Source of the DNA: Pseudomonas pisciculturae
GTDB lineage: Bacteria; Pseudomonadota; Gammaproteobacteria; Pseudomonadales; Pseudomonadaceae
Direction of reading: 5' to 3'
Assembly: GCF_015461805.1 (NCBI RefSeq)
Contig: NZ_JACVZE010000009.1
Span: forward strand, 1-64,000
DNA length: 64,000 bases
Shown: piece by piece, positions 1 through 10,802 of the stretch
How positions within the stretch are numbered: position 1 is the stretch's first letter
How the letters are laid out: each line of letters starts with the position of its first letter
Notes under the pieces: generated by a model
Databases searched by the model: none
Told to the model about the DNA's origin: nothing
Seen by the model: only the letters and a program-made list of their open reading frames with translations
Made by a program: the position numbers and the translations under genes

Positions 1-119
1 TTCTTGACGACCATAGAGCATTGGAACCACCTGATCCCATCCCGAACTCAGCAGTGAAACGATGCATCGCCGATGGTAGTGTGGGGTTTCCCCATGTGAG
101 AGTAGGTCATCGTCAAGAT
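1..119 (+). rRNA. rrf: 5S ribosomal RNA (5' end at or just outside window edge)
   Basis: The closing stem CTTGACGA (from base 3) pairs with TCGTCAAG near bases 111-118. The interior carries the conserved 5S segments GATCCCATCCCGAACTCAG and CGATGGTAGTGTGGGGTTT. One to three bases of the mature 5' end may lie outside the window. It is the last gene of an rRNA operon, because a terminator follows and then birA. Confidence 0.95.
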
Positions 120-129
120 TAAATTCCAG

Positions 130-164
130 AACCCCATTTGCGAAAGCAGATGGGGTTTTGTTTT
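130..164 (+). terminator. Rho-independent terminator of the rRNA operon
   Basis: ACCCCATTTGC, a GAAA loop, then GCAGATGGGGT form a long hairpin with one G-U pair, followed by TTTGTTTT. It starts about 12 bases after 5S rRNA. Confidence 0.9.
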
Positions 165-282
165 GGGCGCGAGAAAAGTCTGTCTACAAGGTGCGTTTTT
201 ACGTGGTGCTAAAGTCCGCCATTTCTATGCAATGGCCTTGAGCATGGCTATTATGCCTGCCTCATTGTGAGGCGATACCTGC

Positions 283-1242
283 ATGCTGACGTTGTTAAAA
301 CTACTGAAAGACGGCCATTTCCACTCTGGAGAAGCGCTTGGCGCTGCTTTGGGTGTCAGCCGCAGTGCAGTGTGGAAGCAGCTCCAGCACCTGGAGGCTG
401 AGTTAAATCTGCCTATCCACAAGGTCCGCGGAAAGGGTTACCAGTTGGCATCGCCATTGGTTTTCTTGAATGCTGAGTCTATCTTGCTGAATGCTCCTGC
501 CTCGGCATGGCCTGTACATATTCTTGATACAACCGACTCCACTAATGCAGAGGCCTTGCGTTTTGTTAGCAGTGGCCATAACGCCCCGTTTTTGGTGCTT
601 GCGGAGCAGCAAACGGCAGGGCGGGGGCGGCGTGGCCGTAAGTGGGTCAGTCCATTTGCCCAAAACGTTTATTACAGTCTCGTGCTACGTATTGAGGGCG
701 GCCTTCGGCAATTGGAGGGCTTAAGTCTCGTTGTTGGTCTTGCTGTCATGCAGGCGCTACGTGAGTCGGGAGTTCAGGGGGCTGCCTTGAAGTGGCCCAA
801 TGATGTTCTTGTGGCCGATAAGAAAATTGCCGGGATCTTGCTCGAACTGGTGGGTGATCCAGCTGACATCTGTCACGTTGTAATCGGGGTCGGAATCAAC
901 GTGAATATGCAGAAAACTGAGGAAGTCGATCAGCAGTGGACTTCGGTGCGGCTCGAAACAGGCTCTGCTGTTGATCGGAATCATCTGGTCGCACGGTTGG
1001 GTGCGCAATTGCACAGCTATCTGGAGCGACATAGGGAATCGGGTTTTGCGGCGTTCCAGCGGGAGTGGGAGCAGAATCACTTGTGGCAAGGTCGGCGTGT
1101 ATCGCTTATCGCGGGAACTAGCCAGATTGATGGTGAAGTGCTCGGCGTGGATCGCCAAGGCGCATTGCGTCTAAATGTTGATGGGATTGAAAAAATATAC
1201 AGCGGCGGTGAGCTAAGCCTGAGGTTGCGTGATGATTCTTGA
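283..1242 (+). CDS. birA: Bifunctional biotin-protein ligase / biotin operon repressor BirA
   Basis: This 319-residue protein attaches biotin to the biotin carboxyl carrier protein of acetyl-CoA carboxylase through biotinyl-5'-AMP, and in many bacteria represses biotin synthesis. The N-terminal 60 residues form a winged helix-turn-helix (SGEALGAALGVSRSAVWKQL), so this is the regulatory class of BirA. The ligase domain shows the biotinyl-AMP loop GRGRRGR (about 113-119) and KWPNDV with the catalytic lysine (about 170). A C-terminal SH3-like domain follows. Length matches the family (about 320). The ATG is preceded by GAGGCG. The 3' end overlaps coaX by 11 bases, so the two are translationally coupled. 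The 5S rRNA-birA-coaX order is usual in Pseudomonas. Confidence 0.96.
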   Translation: MLTLLKLLKDGHFHSGEALGAALGVSRSAVWKQLQHLEAELNLPIHKVRGKGYQLASPLVFLNAESILLNAPASAWPVHILDTTDSTNAEALRFVSSGHNAPFLVLAEQQTAGRGRRGRKWVSPFAQNVYYSLVLRIEGGLRQLEGLSLVVGLAVMQALRESGVQGAALKWPNDVLVADKKIAGILLELVGDPADICHVVIGVGINVNMQKTEEVDQQWTSVRLETGSAVDRNHLVARLGAQLHSYLERHRESGFAAFQREWEQNHLWQGRRVSLIAGTSQIDGEVLGVDRQGALRLNVDGIEKIYSGGELSLRLRDDS

Positions 1243-1981
1243 GCTCGACTGTGGAAACAGCTTTATCAAGTGGCGCGTGCTCGAGTCGGGGTGTGCAACG
1301 GTCCGCGCTGAAGGTGTGGTTGGCTCAGATATCGCGTTAATTGATAGTTTGAATACGCTTCCCGGTTTGTTGCTCACGCGTTGTCGTTTGGTAAGCGTCA
1401 GGGCGCTGGAGGAGACGGATAAGCTGGTAGGCGCCCTGGTGGGGGCCTTTGGGGTGGTCGTTTCCTGTGCAGCTCCTGCGCGAGAGATGGGCGGAGTGCG
1501 AAACGGCTACGAGGATTTCGAGCGCCTTGGTCTTGACCGTTGGTTGGCGATGCTAGGTGGATTCAAGTTGGCGTCTGGCGCATGCCTGGTGTTGGATTTT
1601 GGTACTGCGGCAACTGCAGACTTTATTGCGGTAAATGGCGAGCATTTGGGCGGCTTCATTTGTCCTGGTATGCCGCTGATGCGTAATCAGTTGAGAACTC
1701 ATACCCGAAAGATCCGGTATGACGATGCCGCCGCTGAAAGAGCGCTGGGGTGCCTCTCTCCTGGTCACACCACGGTTGAGGCTGTGGAGCGTGGCTGTAC
1801 GCTGATGCTCAGGGGGTTTGTGCTGACTCAGCTTGAGCTGGCGCGCACCTATTGGGGGGACGACTTCACTGTGTTCCTGACGGGTGGTGACGCTGAGTTG
1901 GTCTCGGATGCTGTTCCGCAGGCGCGACTCGTTCCCGATCTGGTTTTCGTTGGTCTGGCGATGGCTTGCCCTTTGTCTTGA
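1232..1981 (+). CDS. coaX: Type III pantothenate kinase CoaX
   Basis: CoaX phosphorylates pantothenate to 4'-phosphopantothenate, the first step of CoA synthesis. Type III enzymes belong to the ASKHA fold and are not feedback-inhibited by CoA. The N-terminal phosphate-binding motif LDCGNS, the central segment GLDRWLAMLGG and the second phosphate motif LVLDFGTAATADF are all present. The reading frame also has a GTG three bases upstream at 1229. I prefer the ATG at 1232 (249 residues) because the conserved MILELDCGNS starts there. The start lies inside the end of birA (11-base overlap). The stop is 8 bases before the next gene, so the three genes look like one operon. Confidence 0.94.
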   Translation: MILELDCGNSFIKWRVLESGCATVRAEGVVGSDIALIDSLNTLPGLLLTRCRLVSVRALEETDKLVGALVGAFGVVVSCAAPAREMGGVRNGYEDFERLGLDRWLAMLGGFKLASGACLVLDFGTAATADFIAVNGEHLGGFICPGMPLMRNQLRTHTRKIRYDDAAAERALGCLSPGHTTVEAVERGCTLMLRGFVLTQLELARTYWGDDFTVFLTGGDAELVSDAVPQARLVPDLVFVGLAMACPLS

Positions 1982-1989
1982 GGTTTTTT

Positions 1990-2436
1990 ATGCGTTGGCT
2001 GTTTCTGCTTCTGCTTGTTCTCAACGCCTTCTACTACATATGGCATCAGCAAGAAGCACCGTTGCGTGCGAAAGATGTAACGCCTCTGAGTCTCTACAAG
2101 GGCTCTCAGCAGGATATCCGACTCCTCAGTGAGTCCTCTGATGCGGTCGCCCGAAGGGATCGAGCAAAGATCGCTGAAGGGCAAAACACCTGTCTTTATA
2201 TCGGTGGTTTTGCAGATCTGCGTCAAGCGCAGTCCATTGAGCAGCGGCTCATAAGCCTGGATATAAAGGTCAAGCTTCAATTGCTTAGCGCTGCTGATGC
2301 CTCTGGCTATTGGCTTCGTGTCGCTCCTGAAAGCCGACGCCTGGCGGACGATCTGCCCTTTGAAAACCTTGCTAAGGAATTCAATGAGTTAAAACATAAA
2401 ATAATGTTGTGCGAAGGCGTTGCAACTCTCGAATAG
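1990..2436 (+). CDS. SPOR-domain-containing membrane protein
   Basis: 148 residues: one N-terminal transmembrane anchor (residues 2-20, MRWLFLLLLVLNAFYYIW), a linker, then a C-terminal region (about 70-145) with the SPOR pattern: CLYIGGFADLRQAQSIEQRL and ASGYWLRVAP. SPOR domains bind denuded peptidoglycan, often at the division site. The frame is open further upstream to 1966, but that would run into coaX. The ATG at 1990 gives the anchor directly and sits 8 bases after the coaX stop. The same gene follows coaX in other pseudomonads as a hypothetical protein. Its exact role is unknown. The -35 of a tRNA promoter lies within its last codons. Confidence 0.8.
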   Translation: MRWLFLLLLVLNAFYYIWHQQEAPLRAKDVTPLSLYKGSQQDIRLLSESSDAVARRDRAKIAEGQNTCLYIGGFADLRQAQSIEQRLISLDIKVKLQLLSAADASGYWLRVAPESRRLADDLPFENLAKEFNELKHKIMLCEGVATLE

Positions 2437-2448
2437 TTTGCATAGAAT
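2420..2448 (+). promoter_or_regulatory. Candidate upstream sigma70 promoter (P1) of the tRNA-Tyr-Gly-Thr operon
   Basis: TTGCAA (2420-2425), 17-base spacer, TAGAAT (2443-2448), then the GC-rich discriminator GGCGCCCGC typical of stringently controlled stable-RNA promoters. The -35 lies inside the 3' end of the SPOR gene. Confidence 0.65.
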
Positions 2449-2537
2449 GGCGCCCGCTTCGCAGTGAAGACCTTTAAGGTCAACAGGGTGAAGCGATCGT
2501 CAATGCAGCTAACCTCATAATTTAAATGAGAAAATGC

Positions 2538-2565
2538 TTGACAGAAGGTCGGCGTGATGTAAAAT
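2538..2565 (+). promoter_or_regulatory. Sigma70 promoter (P2) of the tRNA-Tyr-Gly-Thr operon
   Basis: Consensus TTGACA (2538-2543), 16-base spacer, TAAAAT (2560-2565), then a GC-rich start region (GCCGGCTCGC) just before tRNA-Tyr at 2579. It is the stronger of the two tandem promoters by consensus match. Confidence 0.85.
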
Positions 2566-2578
2566 GCCGGCTCGCTTA

Positions 2579-2663
<85 letters not shown>

Positions 2664-2687
2664 TTTTTAGCGTGAGCTGCAAGCTCC

Positions 2688-2761
<74 letters not shown>

Positions 2762-2787
2762 AGTTTGCAGGTTGTGCAAGGTGTTTT

Positions 2788-2863
2788 GCTCTTGTAGCTC
2801 AGTTGGTAGAGCACACCCTTGGTAAGGGTGAGGTCAGCGGTTCAAATCCGCTCAAGAGCTCCA
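2788..2863 (+). tRNA. tRNA-Thr (anticodon GGT)
   Basis: 76 bases including encoded CCA. Acceptor GCTCTTG pairs with CAAGAGC. The loop TTGGTAA places GGT at 2821-2823. In several gamma-proteobacteria this tRNA is co-transcribed with a tuf gene. Here a terminator follows within 5 bases and no tuf is present. Confidence 0.97.
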
Positions 2864-2867
2864 TATA

Positions 2868-2901
2868 ACAAGGCAGATATGAAAATATCTGCCTTTGTTT
2901 T
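2868..2901 (+). terminator. Rho-independent terminator after tRNA-Thr
   Basis: AAGGCAGATAT, GAAA tetraloop, ATATCTGCCTT: an 11-bp perfect stem (2870-2895) followed by TGTTTT. It ends the three-tRNA transcript. The following 75 bases up to the tRNA-Trp promoter hold no gene. Confidence 0.92.
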
Positions 2902-2975
2902 AACAGCTGCCTCGGCTTGATTCTGGTGTTGCTGGCGTTTGCGCCAGGTGGTTTCAAGTCTGTTGGGGTTGGTTG

Positions 2976-3004
2976 TTGTAAAGTCTTTTTCAGGCCTGCA
3001 TAAT
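2976..3004 (+). promoter_or_regulatory. Sigma70 promoter for tRNA-Trp-secE-nusG
   Basis: TTGTAA (2976-2981), 17-base spacer, CATAAT (2999-3004), 20 bases before tRNA-Trp. No terminator is visible between tRNA-Trp and secE, so it probably also drives secE-nusG. Confidence 0.75.
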
Positions 3005-3024
3005 GGTCGGCCTGATTTTGTTTT

Positions 3025-3100
3025 AGGTCAGTAGCTCAATTGGCAGAGCGACGGTCTCCAAAACCGTAGGTTGGGGGTTCGATTCCCTCCTGACCTGCCA
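3025..3100 (+). tRNA. tRNA-Trp (anticodon CCA)
   Basis: 76 bases including encoded CCA. Acceptor AGGTCAG pairs with CTGACCT. The loop CTCCAAA places CCA at 3058-3060. It lies 45 bases before secE in the same direction. Confidence 0.97.
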
Positions 3101-3145
3101 GATTCACGTGGTGTATCTGGCTTTCTTTTCACAGGATCTTCATAG

Positions 3146-3514
3146 ATGACTCCTAAGGCTGAAGCTCAAAGCTCTCGTTTCGATCTGGTCAAGTGGCTAG
3201 CAGTAGTTGCCTTGGTGGTCGTAGGCGTTGTTGGCAATCAGTACTATTCTGCTTCGCCGATCCTGTACCGCGTACTCGCTTTGCTTGCCCTTGCTGCTGT
3301 AGCTGCCTTTGTAGGTTTGCAGACGGCTAAAGGTAAGTCGTTTGCAGTGCTGGTAAAGGAAGCTCGCACCGAAATACGTAAAGTCGTTTGGCCGACTCGC
3401 CAAGAAACCACGCAGACCACGTTGATTGTAGTGGCTGTTGTTCTGGTTATGGCGTTGCTGTTGTGGGGGCTTGATTCCCTGCTCGGCTGGCTTGTTTCCT
3501 TGATTGTTGGCTAA
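3146..3514 (+). CDS. secE: Preprotein translocase subunit SecE
   Basis: A 122-residue inner-membrane subunit of the SecYEG protein-export channel. Three hydrophobic segments are visible (about 16-35, 40-60 and 92-119), as in the long gamma-proteobacterial SecE. The conserved cytoplasmic amphipathic stretch FAVLVKEARTEIRKVVWPTRQE lies before the last segment (the VVWPTRQE core is the family hallmark). It is followed 9 bases later by nusG, the classical secE-nusG pair. The partner gene secY is in this window at about 29-30 kb. Confidence 0.96.
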   Translation: MTPKAEAQSSRFDLVKWLAVVALVVVGVVGNQYYSASPILYRVLALLALAAVAAFVGLQTAKGKSFAVLVKEARTEIRKVVWPTRQETTQTTLIVVAVVLVMALLLWGLDSLLGWLVSLIVG

Positions 3515-3523
3515 GGGTGTCCC

Positions 3524-4057
3524 GTGGCTAAGCGTTGGTACGTTGTTCATGCTTACTCGGGTTACGAGAAGCATGTTATGCGCTCTTTGCTGGAGCGCGT
3601 AAAGCTGGCAGGCATGGAAGATGGCTTCGGCGAAATTCTGGTTCCCACTGAAGAAGTGGTTGAAATGCGGAATGGTCAGAAGCGTAAAAGCGAACGCAAG
3701 TTCTTCCCTGGCTACGTGCTGGTTCAGATGGACATGAATGAAGGTACTTGGCACTTAGTCAAGGACACTCCTCGTGTTATGGGTTTCATTGGCGGTACCG
3801 CTGATAAGCCTGCTCCGATCACCGACAAAGAAGCAGAAGCGATTCTGCGACGTGTTGCTGATGGTAGCGACAAGCCTAAGCCGAAGACGTTGTTCGAGCC
3901 GGGTGAGGTTGTTCGTGTTACAGATGGTCCGTTTGCTGATTTCAACGGCACCGTCGAAGAAGTTAACTACGAAAAGAGCCGGATCCAAGTGGCAGTGCTC
4001 ATTTTCGGTCGCTCTACTCCGGTAGAGTTGGAGTTCAGCCAGGTCGAGAAGGTCTAG
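3524..4057 (+). CDS. nusG: Transcription termination/antitermination factor NusG
   Basis: 177 residues. NusG binds RNA polymerase at the clamp helices, suppresses pausing, and links it to Rho or to ribosomal protein S10 (rpsJ, this window). The N-terminal NGN domain starts KRWYVVHAYSGYEKHV and contains FFPGYVLVQMDM. The C-terminal KOW motif is PGEVVRVTDGPFADFNGTVEEVN (about 128-150). The start is GTG, directly fixed by the conserved N-terminus. A terminator follows 15 bases after the stop. Confidence 0.97.
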   Translation: MAKRWYVVHAYSGYEKHVMRSLLERVKLAGMEDGFGEILVPTEEVVEMRNGQKRKSERKFFPGYVLVQMDMNEGTWHLVKDTPRVMGFIGGTADKPAPITDKEAEAILRRVADGSDKPKPKTLFEPGEVVRVTDGPFADFNGTVEEVNYEKSRIQVAVLIFGRSTPVELEFSQVEKV

Positions 4058-4072
4058 CTGTTCAAGCATCCC

Positions 4073-4102
4073 AACCCCGCAGCCTTAGGCTGTGGGGTTT
4101 TG
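4073..4102 (+). terminator. Rho-independent terminator after nusG
   Basis: AACCCCGCAGCC, TTA loop, GGCTGTGGGGTT with one G-U pair, then TTTG. It separates secE-nusG from rplK. I could not make out a clear promoter for rplK in the remaining 70 bases, which include a GAGCCTTTCGAGGC stem-loop that could be part of an L1-binding leader. Confidence 0.9.
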
Positions 4103-4174
4103 TCGTCACTGGGATAAACGCGCAAGTAACCGGGGAGCCTTTCGAGGCGTTTGAACCCGTAATTGGAGTGCCTC

Positions 4175-4606
4175 ATGGCCAAGAAGATTACCGCTTACAT
4201 CAAGCTTCAAGTGAAGGCCGCTCAGGCCAACCCAAGTCCACCTGTCGGCCCGGCTCTGGGTCAGCACGGCGTGAACATCATGGAATTCTGCAAGGCCTTC
4301 AACGCCCGTACTCAGGGTCTTGAGCCAGGTCTGCCGACTCCAGTGATCATCACTGTATACAGCGACCGTAGCTTCACTTTCGAAACCAAGTCGACTCCGG
4401 CTTCGGTTCTGCTGAAGAAGGCTGCTGGTCTGACTAGCGGTTCCGCTCGTCCTAACACCGTTAAAGTCGGCACTGTAACTCGTGCTCAGCTGGAAGAAAT
4501 CGCGAAAACCAAAAACGCGGATCTGACTGCAGCTGATATGGATGCAGCCGTGCGTACCATCGCCGGTTCTGCTCGTAGCATGGGCCTTAACGTGGAGGGT
4601 GTGTAA
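4175..4606 (+). CDS. rplK: 50S ribosomal protein L11
   Basis: 143 residues. L11 binds the GTPase-associated centre of 23S rRNA and is needed for RelA activation and thiostrepton action. It starts [20 protein letters not shown] with the proline-rich [20 protein letters not shown]. The C-terminal RNA-binding domain ends [11 protein letters not shown]. The frame is open 12 bases further upstream, but the ATG at 4175 fits the conserved N-terminus and follows TTGGAG. Its stop overlaps the rplA start by one base (TAATG), so L11 and L1 are translationally coupled. Confidence 0.97.
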
Positions 4607-5301
4607 TGGCTAAGCTGACCAAGCGCCAAAAGGCTATCGCCGGCAAAATCGAAGCAGGCAAGGCCTACAACTTTGTAGACGCTGCTGCCCTGCTGACCGA
4701 GCTGTCGACTGTCAAGTTCAGCGAGTCCGTTGACGTTGCTGTAAACCTGGGTGTAGACCCACGTAAATCCGACCAAGTCGTTCGTAGCGCTACTGTGCTG
4801 CCACACGGTACTGGCAAGACTGTACGTGTAGCTGTCTTCACCCAAGGCCCGGCAGCTGAAGCTGCTCTGGCCGCCGGCGCTGATCGCGTTGGTATGGACG
4901 ACCTGGCTGCCGAAATGAAAGGCGGCGACCTGAACTACGACGTAGTTATTGCTTCCCCGGATGCAATGCGCGTTGTAGGTCAGTTGGGTCAGATCCTCGG
5001 TCCACGTGGCCTGATGCCTAACCCTAAAGTCGGCACCGTAACGCCAGACGTAGCTACCGCGGTTAAAAACGCCAAGGCTGGTCAGGTTCGTTATCGCACC
5101 GACAAAAACGGCATCATCCACACTTCCGTTGGCAAAGTCGGTTTCGACGCCGTCAAGCTGAAGGAAAACGTTGAAGCCCTGATCGCTGATCTGAAGCGTA
5201 TCAAGCCGGCTTCCTCGAAAGGTATCTACGTCAAGCGCGTTACCCTGAGCACCACTATGGGCCCAGGTCTGGTCATCGACCAAGGCTCGCTGGACGTATA
5301 A
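4606..5301 (+). CDS. rplA: 50S ribosomal protein L1
   Basis: 231 residues. L1 forms the mobile L1 stalk and is the known autogenous translational repressor of the L11-L1 mRNA in enterobacteria. It begins [22 protein letters not shown]. It contains the conserved [19 protein letters not shown] (about 139-157) and ends in [15 protein letters not shown]. The start codon overlaps the rplK stop. It is followed by a 199-base untranslated leader before rplJ. Confidence 0.97.
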
Positions 5302-5500
5302 GACATAAATTGGCGTGAGAGATTGCGCCAATTGAAAAAATTGGGGTCCCTGCCTGGCGGGGGCTATCCAAGACCGTAGGCGACGCAAGTCTTAAACCTC
5401 AAGCCTACGCAGATGGTGCTCCCGGTTCCTTACCGAATCAGACACCAAAACGACATCCGGCCTCGGCCAGATGAAACGGTAACAAGCAGGAGTTAAACCC
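5302..5500 (+). promoter_or_regulatory. rplJL mRNA leader, likely L10-binding autoregulatory element
   Basis: 199 bases without a gene between L1 and L10. They hold an AATTGGCG/CGCCAATT hairpin (5308-5333) and a CGTAGGC/GCCTACG stem (5375-5381 with 5403-5409) enclosing a bulged loop (GACGCAAGT...). This resembles the conserved L10 leader to which the L10-(L12)4 complex binds in E. coli. The position directly before rplJ supports that role. No promoter was identified in it. Confidence 0.7.
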
Positions 5501-6001
5501 GTGGCAATTAATCTCGAAGACAAGAAGGCCATCGTCGCTGAAGTCAACGAGGCTGCCAAAGCTGCTCTGTCCGCTGTCGTGGCTGATGCCCGTGGTGTGA
5601 CAGTAGGCGCTATGACCGGACTCCGTAAAGAGGCTCGTGAAGCTGGCGTATACGTACGTGTTGTACGTAACACCCTGCTCAAGCGCGCTGTTGCTGACAC
5701 TGAATACAGTGTCCTCAACGACGTGTTCACCGGCCCGACTCTGATCGCGTTCTCCAAAGATCATCCAGGCGCTGCTGCCCGTTTGTTCAAGGAATTCGCC
5801 AAGAGTCAGGATAAGTTCGAGATCAAGGCAGCTGCGTTCGAGGGCAAGTTCCTCGCAGCTAACCAAATCGACGTACTGGCAACACTGCCGACCCGTAACG
5901 AAGCTATTTCGCAGCTGATGAGCGTGATTCAAGGCGCTACCAGCAAGCTGGCTCGTACTCTGGCCGCAGTTCGCGAGCAAAAAGAAGCCGCCGCAGCCTA
6001 A
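5501..6001 (+). CDS. rplJ: 50S ribosomal protein L10
   Basis: 166 residues. L10 is the base of the L7/L12 stalk that recruits translation factors. It starts with GTG at 5501, preceded by the Shine-Dalgarno sequence CAGGAG. The sequence MAINLEDKKAIVAEVNEAAK, the RNA-binding segment GLRKEAREAGVYVRVVRNTLLKRA, and the C-terminal helix that carries L12 dimers (ending AAVREQKEAAAA) are visible. The long upstream leader suggests feedback control by L10-L12. Confidence 0.97.
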   Translation: MAINLEDKKAIVAEVNEAAKAALSAVVADARGVTVGAMTGLRKEAREAGVYVRVVRNTLLKRAVADTEYSVLNDVFTGPTLIAFSKDHPGAAARLFKEFAKSQDKFEIKAAAFEGKFLAANQIDVLATLPTRNEAISQLMSVIQGATSKLARTLAAVREQKEAAAA

Positions 6002-6079
6002 GGCTGAGCATCTTCTCTCGCGTATTTTTGTTTATTTCGATGGCCGAGTAGGCCGTCCCCCAATTCAGGAAATACAGCA

Positions 6080-6445
6080 ATGTCTATCTCCCAAGACGAT
6101 ATCCTCAACGCCGTAGCTGAAATGTCGGTTCTGCAGGTTGTTGAGCTGATCAAAGCTTTCGAAGAAAAATTCGGCGTTTCCGCTGCCGCTGCTTCTGCTG
6201 GCCCAGCCGCTGTTGCTGCTGTTGCTGAAGAGCAAACCGAATTCAACGTCATGCTGCTGGAAGCTGGCGAGAAGAAAGTAAACGTGATCAAGGCAGTTCG
6301 TGAGCTGACCGGTCTGGGCCTGAAAGAAGCCAAGGCTGTAGTTGACGGCGCTCCTGCCCAGGTTCTGGAAGCAGTGTCGAAAGACGCCGCTGACAAAGCC
6401 AAAGCTACTCTGGAAGAAGCAGGCGCTAAAGTCGAGCTGAAGTAA
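6080..6445 (+). CDS. rplL: 50S ribosomal protein L7/L12
   Basis: 121 residues. This is the multi-copy stalk protein that stimulates GTP hydrolysis by EF-Tu and EF-G. The N-terminal dimerisation helix is ISQDDILNAVAEMSVLQVVEL. Next comes an alanine-rich hinge at about 36-52 (VSAAAASAGPAAVAAVAEE). The C-terminal factor-binding domain contains KVNVIKAVRELTGLGLKEAKAVVDGAP. A 78-base gap separates it from rplJ. An attenuator-like hairpin follows it. Confidence 0.97.
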   Translation: MSISQDDILNAVAEMSVLQVVELIKAFEEKFGVSAAAASAGPAAVAAVAEEQTEFNVMLLEAGEKKVNVIKAVRELTGLGLKEAKAVVDGAPAQVLEAVSKDAADKAKATLEEAGAKVELK

Positions 6446-6491
6446 GCATCGACCTTGCGTCTCCAGCCCAAGCGTTAAGCTGAAGGCTGAT

Positions 6492-6520
6492 GGCTGGTGG
6501 CTCTTGCCACCGGCCTTTTT
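6492..6520 (+). terminator. Attenuator-type terminator between rplL and rpoB
   Basis: GGCTGGTGGC, TCTT loop, GCCACCGGCC (one G-U), then TTTTT. In E. coli a partial terminator at this point lets about a fifth of transcripts reach rpoBC. The rest of the 219-base gap holds two more perfect hairpins (CCACC/GGTGG at 6566-6581 and GCAAACC/GGTTTGC at 6583-6600) without U-runs. They may be RNA processing sites. Confidence 0.8.
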
Positions 6521-6664
6521 CCGTTCTTGGCTGCCGACTAGGTCGCCGCCATTAACGTGCTGTAGCCACCCGAAGCGGTGGTGCAAACCATGGGGTTTGC
6601 GAGATTTTCTGGCTGCTCCCGTCGGAGGGGCCAAACAAGCAGGTGACCAAGCTGGGGAACGCTG

Positions 6665-10738
<4,074 letters not shown>

Positions 10739-10753
10739 CACGTGACGCGAATC

Positions 10754-10780
10754 GAGAGCGGGGCTGTTTTGCCCGCTCTC
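10754..10780 (+). other. Perfect intercistronic hairpin between rpoB and rpoC
   Basis: GAGAGCGGG (10754-10762) pairs without mismatch with CCCGCTCTC (10772-10780) around a 9-base loop. No U-run follows, so it is not a standard terminator. It ends 22 bases before the rpoC start and may affect mRNA stability or processing. Confidence 0.6.
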
Positions 10781-10802
10781 TGCTCCGCCAGGAGGAAAGG
10801 CC

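Noticed and set aside
2869..2975. Remnant of a tuf pseudogene in the tRNA gap
   Set aside because: I could find no stretch resembling tuf in either strand; only a terminator and unassigned sequence are seen.
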